Positions 33,242 to 40,907 of a stretch of 64,000 nucleotides of DNA are shown in pieces. The stretch lies in NCBI GenBank assembly GCA_963780795.1, contig CAWADH010000008.1, positions 1,240,001 to 1,304,000 of the forward strand, in the 5' to 3' direction. Below the pieces are notes generated by a model. The model was not told where the DNA came from and searched no databases. It was given only the letters and a program-made list of their open reading frames with translations. A program made the position numbers and the translations under genes. The stretch's first letter is position 1; every line of letters begins with the position of its first letter. Source of the stretch: DATJGR01 sp963780795. GTDB lineage: Bacteria > Pseudomonadota > Gammaproteobacteria > Pseudomonadales > Azotimanducaceae.

Positions 33242-33733
33242 TCAGGCCGTTGGATGTTCCGCGCGCGCCGTTTCTAGCGCGAGCTTCAGGACCTTGAGGA
33301 TCTGTTGCAGCTGCGCGTTGCCGGACAAACTCAACGTGTCGCTGCTCTTCGCGAACCCTTCGTGCACCGGCACGAATACGGAGTTGGCAACCTGCGGGCC
33401 CATCGATTGCCGAGCGACTTCGAAATCGCTGTCGCGAGCCAGGACGATGTCGAAGCTGGATGTTTCGTCGGACGGCTTCTCCGCGCTTTCGTGGACCACA
33501 GTCACCTGGTGTCCGCTCTTGTCCAATCGCGCGGCGACCTTCTTATCATCGAAGAACACGTCATGGTTCGTCGGTGTGAAGATCACGATCTTCGCAGGGT
33601 GCTCGACCTTGACTACCGGAATGTTCAGGCCGAAACCGGCTCGAAACAGACTGTCGCCGCAGGCAGCAGCTTGGAGTGCCGTCAACAATGCCACGATGCA
33701 CACGGCGCGAACTGCGTGAGTCATTTTGCTCAT
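33242..33733 (-). CDS. Small exported protein, possible lipoprotein
   Basis: A 163-residue protein with an N-terminal signal (AVCIVALLTALQAAAC) whose AAAC could serve as a lipobox. The mature region has an alternating beta/alpha pattern, for example AKIVIFTPTNHDVFFDDKKV, HQVTVVHESAEKPSD and FDIVLARDSDF, resembling a Rossmann or receiver-like fold; no known domain is recognised. ATG 33733 is preceded by GGAG. It lies 42 bp upstream of the barrel gene on the same strand and probably forms an operon with it, suggesting a periplasmic partner of the barrel (inference). Promoter and palindrome are described separately. Confidence 0.65.
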   Translation of the reverse strand: MSKMTHAVRAVCIVALLTALQAAACGDSLFRAGFGLNIPVVKVEHPAKIVIFTPTNHDVFFDDKKVAARLDKSGHQVTVVHESAEKPSDETSSFDIVLARDSDFEVARQSMGPQVANSVFVPVHEGFAKSSDTLSLSGNAQLQQILKVLKLALETARAEHPTA

Positions 33734-33769
33734 GTGGGGCTCCGAATCCGGTGTTTATTGCGTTTCTGA

Positions 33770-33787
33770 TAGCCCGAAATCAGGCTA
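33770..33787. promoter_or_regulatory. Palindrome TAGCCcGA-AATCaGGCTA downstream of the -10
   Basis: Inverted repeat TAGCCCGAAATCAGGCTA; the outer five positions and the GA/TC pair match. It lies about 8-25 bp downstream of the expected start site of the minus-strand promoter, a position typical of a repressor operator. Confidence 0.4.
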
Positions 33788-33801
33788 CTTTGCAGCCGGA
33801 T

Positions 33802-33830
33802 TGTATATTCCCTTCGTCACGGCGCCGCAA
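33802..33830 (-). promoter_or_regulatory. Sigma70-type promoter for the exported protein/barrel operon
   Basis: On the minus strand TTGCGG (33825-33830), 17-bp spacer and TATACA (33802-33807). The leader to the ATG at 33733 is about 60 nt and includes the palindrome 33770-33787. Confidence 0.55.
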
Positions 33831-34182
33831 CTAGCAAACGACTTCATTGAGGCGCGCGCGCATCGCCGACGTGCGGATCTGCAGTCATCGATTCGGTTCG
33901 ACGTGTAATCCTGCTTTCGCATATCACCGTACCGACAGCACCGATATCGATTCCGCGCTTCCAATCCACACGCAGACTACGCATCACATCAGAAAGCTAT
34001 CGAATCTCGAATTGCAGGCACAGGCGCGCCGGCGCTCACTATTCGCAATCGATGCCTCGCCGTTTCAGGCAAATCTCAGACCGAATTCAGCAGGTCAGAG
34101 GATGCGTAGCGCGCCACGAACGACTGTGAGTGCCACGCATCGCGATGTGCGTCGAATCAACAGGGCGTCAAGGAACTACCGG

Positions 34183-35235
34183 CTACAATTCGAGCCCTCT
34201 CGGCACCCCCGGCGTCTGCACCTTCTGCACTTCCTTCATCACTGCGTGCGCTCTCGCGCGCTCGTCAGGCGTCGAGTAGCGGACGTTGCCGAGCGTGGTG
34301 CGCTTGGCGTACTCGCGGTGTTCGCGCAGGAACCGCGGCATCTTGTCGTAGGTCGACACCTGCGCGAGCTCGAGCAGCTCGTCGTCGGTGATCACCTCGC
34401 GCATCTTCTGCCACTCGCCGCGCAGCGACAGCTGGTGCAGCTTGTCGCCGAGATACTTCAAACCGTGCAGCTCGAGCACGTCGTGATAGGTTCGCGTAGA
34501 GCCGTAGAACGACAGCGCCTGACGCAATCCGTCGAGGTTCCTGTGGATCTCCTCGTCGTTCTCGCCGTACACGGTGTAGCCGCTCGCGGTGATGTCGATG
34601 TCGTTCCACGTCCGGCCGGAACGTTCGAGGCCGATCTTGATGTTCGGCAGCATCACTTCGCGCATGTACTTGTCGGTCATGATGCCGCCGTGCGGCAGGA
34701 TGCCGTCGGCCACTTCGCCGGCGACGCGCGCCATCGCGTCGCCGACCACTGCGAGGAAGATCTTCGGCCGCGGGTACTCGAGCGGCCCCGGATTGAAGTT
34801 CGGCGTCATCAGCGTGTACTTGTACGATTTGCCAAGAAATTCGGGCTTCGTACCGTTCTGCCAGCTGTCCCACACCGCCTTCATCATCTGGATGTATTCC
34901 TTCATCCGCGGCGCGGGCGCGCTCCAGGTACCGCCGAAGCGGCGCTCGTTGTGACCTTTCACCTGGCTGCCGAGCCCGATCGAGAAGCGTCCTTTCGTGA
35001 AGTGCTGCAAGTCCCACGCCTCCATTGCGAGCACCATCGGACTGCGCGGAAACGCGATCGTGACTCCGGTGAGCAGTTCGATGCGCTGCGTCGCGGTGGC
35101 GGCCACCGTCATCGTCAGGATCGAGTCGTGCGAGAGCTCGCCGCACGTGACGAAGTCATAGCCCTGTTCTTCCGCTTTACGCGCACCGTCGCCGATGGCC
35201 GTCAACCAGCCGCCGATCCCCGTTCCGACTCTCAT
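34183..35235 (-). CDS. LLM class F420/flavin-dependent oxidoreductase (TIGR03617-like)
   Basis: A 350-residue luciferase-like monooxygenase family protein. It matches the TIGR03617 type in EEQGYDFVTCGELSHDSILT near residue 25, LLTGVTIAFPRSPMVLAMEA (non-prolyl cis region), FSIGLGSQVKGHNERRFGG near residue 87 and VADGILPHGGIMTDKY near residue 180. Cofactor choice between F420 and FMN cannot be decided from the sequence. Relatives occur in steroid- and hydrocarbon-degrading actinobacteria and proteobacteria. The ATG at 35235 has AGAAGG upstream; a longer upstream frame is not supported. Divergent from the HisRS-like gene. Confidence 0.85.
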   Translation of the reverse strand: MRVGTGIGGWLTAIGDGARKAEEQGYDFVTCGELSHDSILTMTVAATATQRIELLTGVTIAFPRSPMVLAMEAWDLQHFTKGRFSIGLGSQVKGHNERRFGGTWSAPAPRMKEYIQMMKAVWDSWQNGTKPEFLGKSYKYTLMTPNFNPGPLEYPRPKIFLAVVGDAMARVAGEVADGILPHGGIMTDKYMREVMLPNIKIGLERSGRTWNDIDITASGYTVYGENDEEIHRNLDGLRQALSFYGSTRTYHDVLELHGLKYLGDKLHQLSLRGEWQKMREVITDDELLELAQVSTYDKMPRFLREHREYAKRTTLGNVRYSTPDERARAHAVMKEVQKVQTPGVPRGLEL

Positions 35236-35342
35236 GACCCTTCTCCCGTGTGAATCCGTTCTGATTCTAGGGAAAGTCTGCTCAAATCGCGCGCATGCGT
35301 GGGGAACGCGCACACACCTGTTTCGCAACGGGATCATTCATC

Positions 35343-36287
35343 GTGAAACGTCCGGTCGATCGAATCGTCGAGAAGCTCGGTATGCCGCAGCTGATCGACG
35401 CACTGGCGGCGCAATTGTCCGGCGCCGATCTGACGTCGCTGCTGCTCGAAGTGATGCGGCAACGCGCCGCAGCCGTCACGCCCGCTGCCCTGCTGCAGCG
35501 CTATGCAACGGATCGCTTCGTCACCGCGCCGACGGCGTCGTTCAACGCGCTGCGCCGCGTCGAAGACGCTGTGCTCGCCGTCTGTGCCGGACGTTATGAA
35601 GCGGTTGCGCTGTCACCGCTGGTACCGCTCGGAACGCACAGCGCGATCGCGCCGGTCGACCAGAACAAGGTGCTGACCACCCTGCGCAACAACGAGGTGG
35701 CCGCCGACCCGACGAATGCGCTCGCGCTCGAAGCGGCTACGCGGCGCGGCGTCGCCTTGCGAGCCGATCCGAAATCGACCGACGTCGTCCGGCTCGGCGC
35801 GAGCCAGCGCGTGGTGCGCGCACAGCACGTCTCCGGCCCCGGACGGTTCGCGCACTTCCAGTTGTTCGGACTCGTCAGCGCCGGTCGCGATCAGGGCAGC
35901 CGCGCCTTCGAAGCGCTGGCCGCGAGCGAACATCTCGTTATCCATATCCGAGCCCTCGTCGCACTTGGCGCGACCGAAGTCACGGTCGCCCTGACGGATC
36001 TCTCCGGCGGTCGGTCGAGATCGGTCCTGGATTCGGTGCGCGATGCGCTCGCCGGCTTCGATGCCGTGACATGCGTCGACGATCCGGACCGCACGAGCGG
36101 TCGCGGCTACTACTACGAGTTCTGTTTCAAAGTGCATGCGGCGTTCGGCGGCAGCGCGCTCGAGACGAGCGACGGTGGCATCGTCGACTGGACGCAACGG
36201 CTCGTCGGCAGCGCAAAGGAGCGGTGTTTCATCAGTGGCATGGGATTGGATCGCGTCGCGCTGGCGTTACCGGGCGGCGCGACATGA
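35343..36287 (+). CDS. HisRS/HisZ-like class II aminoacyl-tRNA synthetase-fold protein
   Basis: About 314 residues, not a standard synthetase. Sequence resemblance to the HisS/HisZ catalytic core includes a motif-2-like RVVRAQHVSGPGRFAHFQLFG near residue 155, then LGATEVTVALTDLSGG, and a motif-3-like FISGMGLDRVALAL at the very C-terminus. The tRNA anticodon-binding domain of HisS is absent. HisZ, the regulatory subunit of short HisG, is the known enzyme-free paralogue, but no his gene is nearby. GTG 35343 is preferred with GGGA upstream; the frame opens at 35295. A modifying ligase or regulator role is possible; the function is unknown. Located 108 bp from the divergent LLM gene. Confidence 0.5.
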   Translation: MKRPVDRIVEKLGMPQLIDALAAQLSGADLTSLLLEVMRQRAAAVTPAALLQRYATDRFVTAPTASFNALRRVEDAVLAVCAGRYEAVALSPLVPLGTHSAIAPVDQNKVLTTLRNNEVAADPTNALALEAATRRGVALRADPKSTDVVRLGASQRVVRAQHVSGPGRFAHFQLFGLVSAGRDQGSRAFEALAASEHLVIHIRALVALGATEVTVALTDLSGGRSRSVLDSVRDALAGFDAVTCVDDPDRTSGRGYYYEFCFKVHAAFGGSALETSDGGIVDWTQRLVGSAKERCFISGMGLDRVALALPGGAT

Positions 36288-36332
36288 CTGCCCGCGCGGT
36301 CCCGCGACGGATTGTTGTGGCGCGGCGATTGC

Positions 36333-36338
36333 TCTAAT
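36333..36338 (+). promoter_or_regulatory. Candidate -10 element (TCTAAT) for the coiled-coil protein gene
   Basis: TCTAAT followed by GTCCCGCC, 60 bp before the ATG at 36399, similar to the recurrent -10/GCCGCC pattern in this window. No good -35 box at 17 bp. Confidence 0.35.
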
Positions 36339-36398
36339 GTCCCGCCACTACGCCGCCGCCTGAGGGCGCGGCCACTACGAACGGCACGAGGATCGGTC

Positions 36399-36662
36399 AT
36401 GGCTGAAAAGATCAAGCTCGACGACATCATCGAATCGCTGCGGCAGGAACGCGACGAGCTGAATCTGCAGCTGCACCTCGCGAAGGCCGAGGTGAAGCAG
36501 GAATGGGAGCAGCTCGAAAAGAAATGGGACAACCTCGAGCAGCGCTTCGATTCGTTCGGCAACGAAGCCAAGGCGTCGGCTGGAGAAGTCGCCGCCTCGT
36601 TGCGTCAGGTGGCAGCGGACCTCGATCGGGCCTACAAGCGGCTGCGAAAGAACTGGCGCTGA
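36399..36662 (+). CDS. Small coiled-coil protein
   Basis: An 87-residue, highly charged protein predicted to be almost entirely helical: DDIIESLRQERDELNLQLHL, KAEVKQEWEQLEKKWDNLEQ and RQVAADLDRAYKRLRKNW. Heptad spacing of Leu and aromatic residues suggests a coiled coil. No signal peptide or membrane segment. Similar short proteins are annotated as hypothetical or stress-associated. Start ATG at 36399. It stands alone, with 110 bp to the previous gene and 155 bp to lemA. Confidence 0.75.
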   Translation: MAEKIKLDDIIESLRQERDELNLQLHLAKAEVKQEWEQLEKKWDNLEQRFDSFGNEAKASAGEVAASLRQVAADLDRAYKRLRKNWR

Positions 36663-36817
36663 CAACCGCGGCGAGAGTGAACCTTTCGTCGAATCATTGC
36701 TAAACACCTTCCCGTCAAGGCCGACCAGTTGCTGGCGGCTGAAGGTCGCTGGTGCCGTAGAACGAGCTAGCAGTTGTTAAGCTTACGTTCGGTCTGATCA
36801 CGATACGGAGCTCGAGC

Positions 36818-37414
36818 ATGGGATTCGGCACACTGACGTTCCTCGGCATCATCGTCGTACTCGTCGTCTGGGTCATCGCGATCTACAACAAGCTCGTTAC
36901 GCTGAAGAACCGCTACGTCAACGCGTTCTCGCAGATCGAGGTGCAGCTGAAGCGTCGCTACGATCTGATCCCGAATCTCATCGAAACGGCCAAAGGATAT
37001 CTCGCGCACGAACGCGGCACGCTGGAAGCGGTGATCGCCGCGCGCAACCAGGCGGTCGCCGGGTTGTCCGCCGCAGCGAAAGATCCAGGCAACGCGCGCG
37101 TAATGGAACAGCTCGGCAGCGCAGAAACCGCACTCGGTGGCGCGCTCGGAAGACTCAACGTCGTGATGGAGGCGTATCCGGACCTGAAAGCGAATCAGAA
37201 CATGATGCAGCTGTCCGAAGAGCTGACGAGCACGGAGAACCGCGTGTCGTTCGCGCGGCAGTCGTACAACGATCAGGTCACCGAGTACAACACGTACAAG
37301 CAGACTTTCCCTCCCGTTCTGCTCGCGGCACCGTTCGGGCACGGCGCCAATGCATCGCTACTCGAATTCGCAGATCACGCCGCGATTCAGGAAGCGCCGA
37401 AGGTCAAATTCTGA
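36818..37414 (+). CDS. lemA: LemA family protein
   Basis: A 198-residue protein with an N-terminal membrane anchor (FLGIIVVLVVWVIAIYNKL) and the LemA helical core: NAFSQIEVQLKRRYDLIPNL, IETAKGYLAHERGTLEAVIA, LNVVMEAYPDLKANQNMMQL and SEELTSTENRVSFARQSYND. LemA proteins are paired with M48 peptidases or TPM proteins and may act in envelope maintenance; the exact role is unknown. GGAG lies 8 nt before the ATG. The M48 protease gene starts 17 nt downstream, a common operon pairing. Confidence 0.92.
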   Translation: MGFGTLTFLGIIVVLVVWVIAIYNKLVTLKNRYVNAFSQIEVQLKRRYDLIPNLIETAKGYLAHERGTLEAVIAARNQAVAGLSAAAKDPGNARVMEQLGSAETALGGALGRLNVVMEAYPDLKANQNMMQLSEELTSTENRVSFARQSYNDQVTEYNTYKQTFPPVLLAAPFGHGANASLLEFADHAAIQEAPKVKF

Positions 37415-37431
37415 TCCGCTAACAGCCCGCG

Positions 37432-39312
37432 ATGGACTTCTTCGCCGCGCAGGATCGCGCCCGCCGCAAAACGTGGCTGCTGGTCGCGTTGTTCGCGATC
37501 GCGGTCGTGGGGCTGATTCTCGCTACGAACGTGCTCGTGGCCATTGCCGTCGCGTTCTCCACCACCGTCGGCATCGCCAACGGCGTCAACCAGACGCTGC
37601 ACGACCAATCCGCAGAAACGTGGTGGCTGATCACTTTGATGGTGCTGATCTGCATCGCGGGCGCGAGCCTGTACAAGTATTTTGCGCTCCGCTCGGGCGG
37701 CCGCGCCGTTGTGGAAATGTTGGGCGGCAGGCAGATCGATCCGGGCACCCAAGTGCTCGCCGAGCGGCGTCTGCTCAACGTGGTCGAAGAGATGGCCATT
37801 GCCTCGGGCATACGCGTGCCCGCGGTGTACCGCATCGACGAGAGCGGCATCAACGCATTCGCCGCCGGGTTCGGCACAGACGACGCCGTCGTGTGCGTTA
37901 CGTCGGGCACGCTCGAGTATCTCAATCGCGAAGAGCTGCAGGGCGTGATCGGCCACGAGTTCAGCCATCTGCTGAATGGCGACTCACGGCTCAACCTGCA
38001 GCTGATCGCGCTACTGAACGGCATCCTGTTCATCGGCATCGTCGGGCGGTTGCTGCTGCGCGGCGGCGCCAACAGCGGCGGTCGACGCGACTCGAATGGC
38101 ATGCCGCTGATCGTGTTGGGCGTCGGTCTGCTCGTGATCGGCTACGCCGGCACGTTCTGCGGCAATCTGATAAAAGCCGCGGTCAGCCGGCAGCGCGAGT
38201 TCCTGGCCGACGCCGCGTCGGTGCAGTTCACCCGCAATCCGGGCGGCATCGCGAATGCGCTGAAGAAGATCGGCGGATCGTCGAGCGGCTCGCACCTCAC
38301 CAACACGCGCGCCAACGAAGCGAGCCATATGTTCTTCGGTCAGGCGGTCACGCTGTTCATGAACTCGCTGATGGCCACGCACCCGCCGTTGCCCATTCGC
38401 ATCCGCGCGATCGAGCCGAGTTGGGACGGAAAGTTCATCGCCGGCGCGCCGGTGGCCGATACGGAAGACGTACCGCCCGGTGCCGCGGGTTTCGCGAGCG
38501 CTTCCACGCCTGCAACGCACGATGCCGTCGCGGAGGCGGTGGGCAACCCGACGGCGGCGAGCCTCACGCAGGCACAAGCGACGATCGCGGGGCTGCCGCC
38601 GCGTTGCGTCGTCGCCTCGCATGATCCGTGGTCGGCCCGCGCGCTGCTCTATACGTTGCTGTTGCCCGACGATCGCGCCTCGCGCGACGCACTCATGGAC
38701 GTGCTCGAGCCGCAGGTCGTTGCGCATTTGCCGCAGATCGAGCGGGTGATCGGTACGCTCGACGACATGCAGCGGTTGACGCTGGTGTCGATGTCGGTGC
38801 CGGCGCTGATGACGATGTCGCGACCGCAATACGACCGCTTCGTCGCCGACGTGGTCGCATTGATTCGCGCCGACCGGCGCATCGACTTGTTCGAATGGGT
38901 CATGCACCGCGTGCTGCTCAAGAGCCTGAAGTCGCACTTCGAAGGGCCGCCGACCGCCATGCGCGTGCAGCATCGCACTCTCGACGCGGTGCGCGATCCG
39001 GTTGCGCAAACGCTGTCGGCAATCGCGCGCGCCGGCGGCCGCGATGCTCAAACGCAACAGCGCGCGTTCGCCGCCGGTGCCGCCGCAGTCGAACTCGAGC
39101 TGCAATTCGTTGCCGACGACGATCCGAACTTCAGCCGCCTGAACGACGCGCTGCGCGAACTGCGCGCGTTGCATCCGCTCGCGAAGCCGCGGCTGATCAA
39201 AGGATGCGCTGCGTGCGCGCTCGCCGACGAAGCCACGACGTCCGAGCGCGCATTGCTGATCGGCATCGCGGCGACGCTCGACTGTCCGTTGCCGCCCGAT
39301 CTCGCGTTGTAG
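37432..39312 (+). CDS. M48 family metallopeptidase
   Basis: A 626-residue integral-membrane zinc peptidase. Membrane segments lie near residues 15-45 (LLVALFAIAVVGLILATNVL) and 65-85. The zinc site is VIGHEFSHLLNGD with His175, Glu176 and His179, with the third ligand expected in EFLADAASVQFT near residue 260. Residues from about 350 onward, after QAVTLFMNSLMATHPPLPIR, form an extra helical domain absent from short HtpX. HtpX-like enzymes clear damaged membrane proteins; with LemA immediately upstream this is likely envelope quality control. Confidence 0.9.
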   Translation: MDFFAAQDRARRKTWLLVALFAIAVVGLILATNVLVAIAVAFSTTVGIANGVNQTLHDQSAETWWLITLMVLICIAGASLYKYFALRSGGRAVVEMLGGRQIDPGTQVLAERRLLNVVEEMAIASGIRVPAVYRIDESGINAFAAGFGTDDAVVCVTSGTLEYLNREELQGVIGHEFSHLLNGDSRLNLQLIALLNGILFIGIVGRLLLRGGANSGGRRDSNGMPLIVLGVGLLVIGYAGTFCGNLIKAAVSRQREFLADAASVQFTRNPGGIANALKKIGGSSSGSHLTNTRANEASHMFFGQAVTLFMNSLMATHPPLPIRIRAIEPSWDGKFIAGAPVADTEDVPPGAAGFASASTPATHDAVAEAVGNPTAASLTQAQATIAGLPPRCVVASHDPWSARALLYTLLLPDDRASRDALMDVLEPQVVAHLPQIERVIGTLDDMQRLTLVSMSVPALMTMSRPQYDRFVADVVALIRADRRIDLFEWVMHRVLLKSLKSHFEGPPTAMRVQHRTLDAVRDPVAQTLSAIARAGGRDAQTQQRAFAAGAAAVELELQFVADDDPNFSRLNDALRELRALHPLAKPRLIKGCAACALADEATTSERALLIGIAATLDCPLPPDLAL

Positions 39313-39357
39313 TCGTTCGACCGCTGCGGTCGAGCTTCCCTGTCGCAGCCGAGTCGC

Positions 39358-39363
39358 TACAAT
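39358..39363 (+). promoter_or_regulatory. Candidate -10 element (TACAAT) for ppx
   Basis: TACAAT followed by TGCGC, 24 bp before the ppx ATG and just after the M48 stop; the -35 position holds CTTCCC, which is weak. Confidence 0.45.
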
Positions 39364-39386
39364 TGCGCTTTCCTCGGCGGCCAAGC

Positions 39387-40907
39387 ATGGCAGAAACTCT
39401 CACCACCGCCTCAGTTCCGGAACCCGATACTCAGCTCGCCGCTCTCGATCTCGGATCGAACAGTTTCCATCTCATCGTCGCGCAGCAGCACAACGGCCGC
39501 ATTCACGTCGTCGATCGGTTGAAGGAGATGGTGCGTCTCGCCGCCGGACTCGACGCGAATGACACGTTGTCGCGCCAGGCGATGGATCGCGGCATCGAGT
39601 GTCTGTCGCGCTTCGGCCAGCGGTTGCGTCATCTGAAATCCGACAGCGTGCGCGTGGTCGGAACGAATACGCTGCGAAAAGCGCGCAACGGCTGGGAGTT
39701 CATCTCGCGCGCCGAAGCCGTGATCGGTCACCCGATCGAAATCATCTCGGGCCGCGAAGAAGCGCGGCTGATCTACAAAGGCGTCTGCTACGCAATGGGG
39801 CCGGCGGCCGATCGTCGTCTCGTGATCGACATCGGCGGCGGCAGCACCGAGTTGATCCTCGGTCGCGGCTATGAACCCGAACTGATGGACAGCTTGTACA
39901 TGGGCTGCGTTTCGATGTCGGAGCGCTACTTCAACGACGGCGAATTGAAAGCGGGCCGCTTCAGCGCGGCGGAACTCGCCGCGCGCCAGGAACTGGAACC
40001 GGTCGAAGCGCTGTATCGACGGCGCGGCTGGGACACGGTGATCGGCACGTCCGGCACGATCAACGCCATCAACGACGTGGCGATGCAACGCGGTGCGGTC
40101 GACGGTCTGACGCCCGCGGCGCTCACCGATCTCACTAAGGCGCTGATCGCGGCGAAGCGCATCGATCAGCTTTCGCTCGCAAATCTTCCGAACGAACGCA
40201 TGCCGGTGTTCCCGGGTGGCGTGGCCATACTGCGCGGTATCTTCGAAGGTCTAGGTATCGAACGGCTCACCGTATCGAGCGGCGCGCTGCGTGAAGGGCT
40301 CTTGCAGGAGCTCATCGGCCGCGTGCGTCACGAAGACGTGCGCGAGCACAGCGTGGCCGATCTCGCGCGCCGTTATCACGTCGACGAATCGCACGCGCAG
40401 AAAGTCGCCGAAACCGCGCAGACTCTGCTGGTGCAGGTTGCGGCCGCGTGGGGTCTTATCGACGACGAATACGAACGCCTGCTGCGTTGGGGCGCGATGC
40501 TGCACGAAATCGGCATGGACGTTTCGCACAGCCAGTATCACAAGCACGGTCACTATCTGCTGCAGTACATGGATCTCGCCGGTTTCTCGCAGACCGACAA
40601 ACTGCGCCTCGCGCTGCTCGTGCGCGCGCATCGCAGGAAGTTTCCGGCGCTGGAGTTCGACCGCGTGGATGCCGACGAGCGCACGACGTTGATGCGACTC
40701 GCGGTGCTGCTGCGCCTCGCCGTCGTTCTGCGGCGCAATCGCATCGGCGAACCGTTGCCGCGCATCACACTACAGGCCGACGGCAATCGCCTGAAGATGT
40801 CGATTCCGTCGGAATGGCTGAACGCGCATCCGCTGACGCGACTCGATCTCGAACAGGAATCGGAATTCCTCGAAGTGGTGCCGTTGCGCCTGGAGATCGC
40901 CGGCTAG
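39387..40907 (+). CDS. ppx: Exopolyphosphatase/GppA (Ppx/GppA family)
   Basis: A 506-residue protein of the actin-like ASKHA fold that releases phosphate from polyphosphate or pppGpp. The first P-loop-like motif is LAALDLGSNSFHLIVAQ near residue 20, the second VIDIGGGSTELILG near residue 150. The C-terminal half has an HD-like helical domain (RWGAMLHEIGMDVSHSQYHKH, LLQYMDLAGFSQTDKLRLAL). Length matches the long Ppx form with the C-terminal HD domain. The TAG stop overlaps the ppk1 stop on the other strand as CTAG. Together the pair controls polyphosphate turnover. Confidence 0.92.
   Translation: MAETLTTASVPEPDTQLAALDLGSNSFHLIVAQQHNGRIHVVDRLKEMVRLAAGLDANDTLSRQAMDRGIECLSRFGQRLRHLKSDSVRVVGTNTLRKARNGWEFISRAEAVIGHPIEIISGREEARLIYKGVCYAMGPAADRRLVIDIGGGSTELILGRGYEPELMDSLYMGCVSMSERYFNDGELKAGRFSAAELAARQELEPVEALYRRRGWDTVIGTSGTINAINDVAMQRGAVDGLTPAALTDLTKALIAAKRIDQLSLANLPNERMPVFPGGVAILRGIFEGLGIERLTVSSGALREGLLQELIGRVRHEDVREHSVADLARRYHVDESHAQKVAETAQTLLVQVAAAWGLIDDEYERLLRWGAMLHEIGMDVSHSQYHKHGHYLLQYMDLAGFSQTDKLRLALLVRAHRRKFPALEFDRVDADERTTLMRLAVLLRLAVVLRRNRIGEPLPRITLQADGNRLKMSIPSEWLNAHPLTRLDLEQESEFLEVVPLRLEIAG

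Larger units (their letters stand above)
33734..34182. other. 449-bp intergenic region without a gene
   Basis: The region contains a minus-strand promoter and a palindrome near 33770-33830 for the gene at 33242-33733. Beyond that, no ORF with coding character is evident on either strand. The stretch 33900-34180 looks less GC-rich than its surroundings and may be decayed sequence. Confidence 0.5.

Noticed and set aside
33847..35253. 468-codon plus-strand frame through the LLM gene
   Set aside because: It is antisense to the LLM gene, Arg-rich and without homology.
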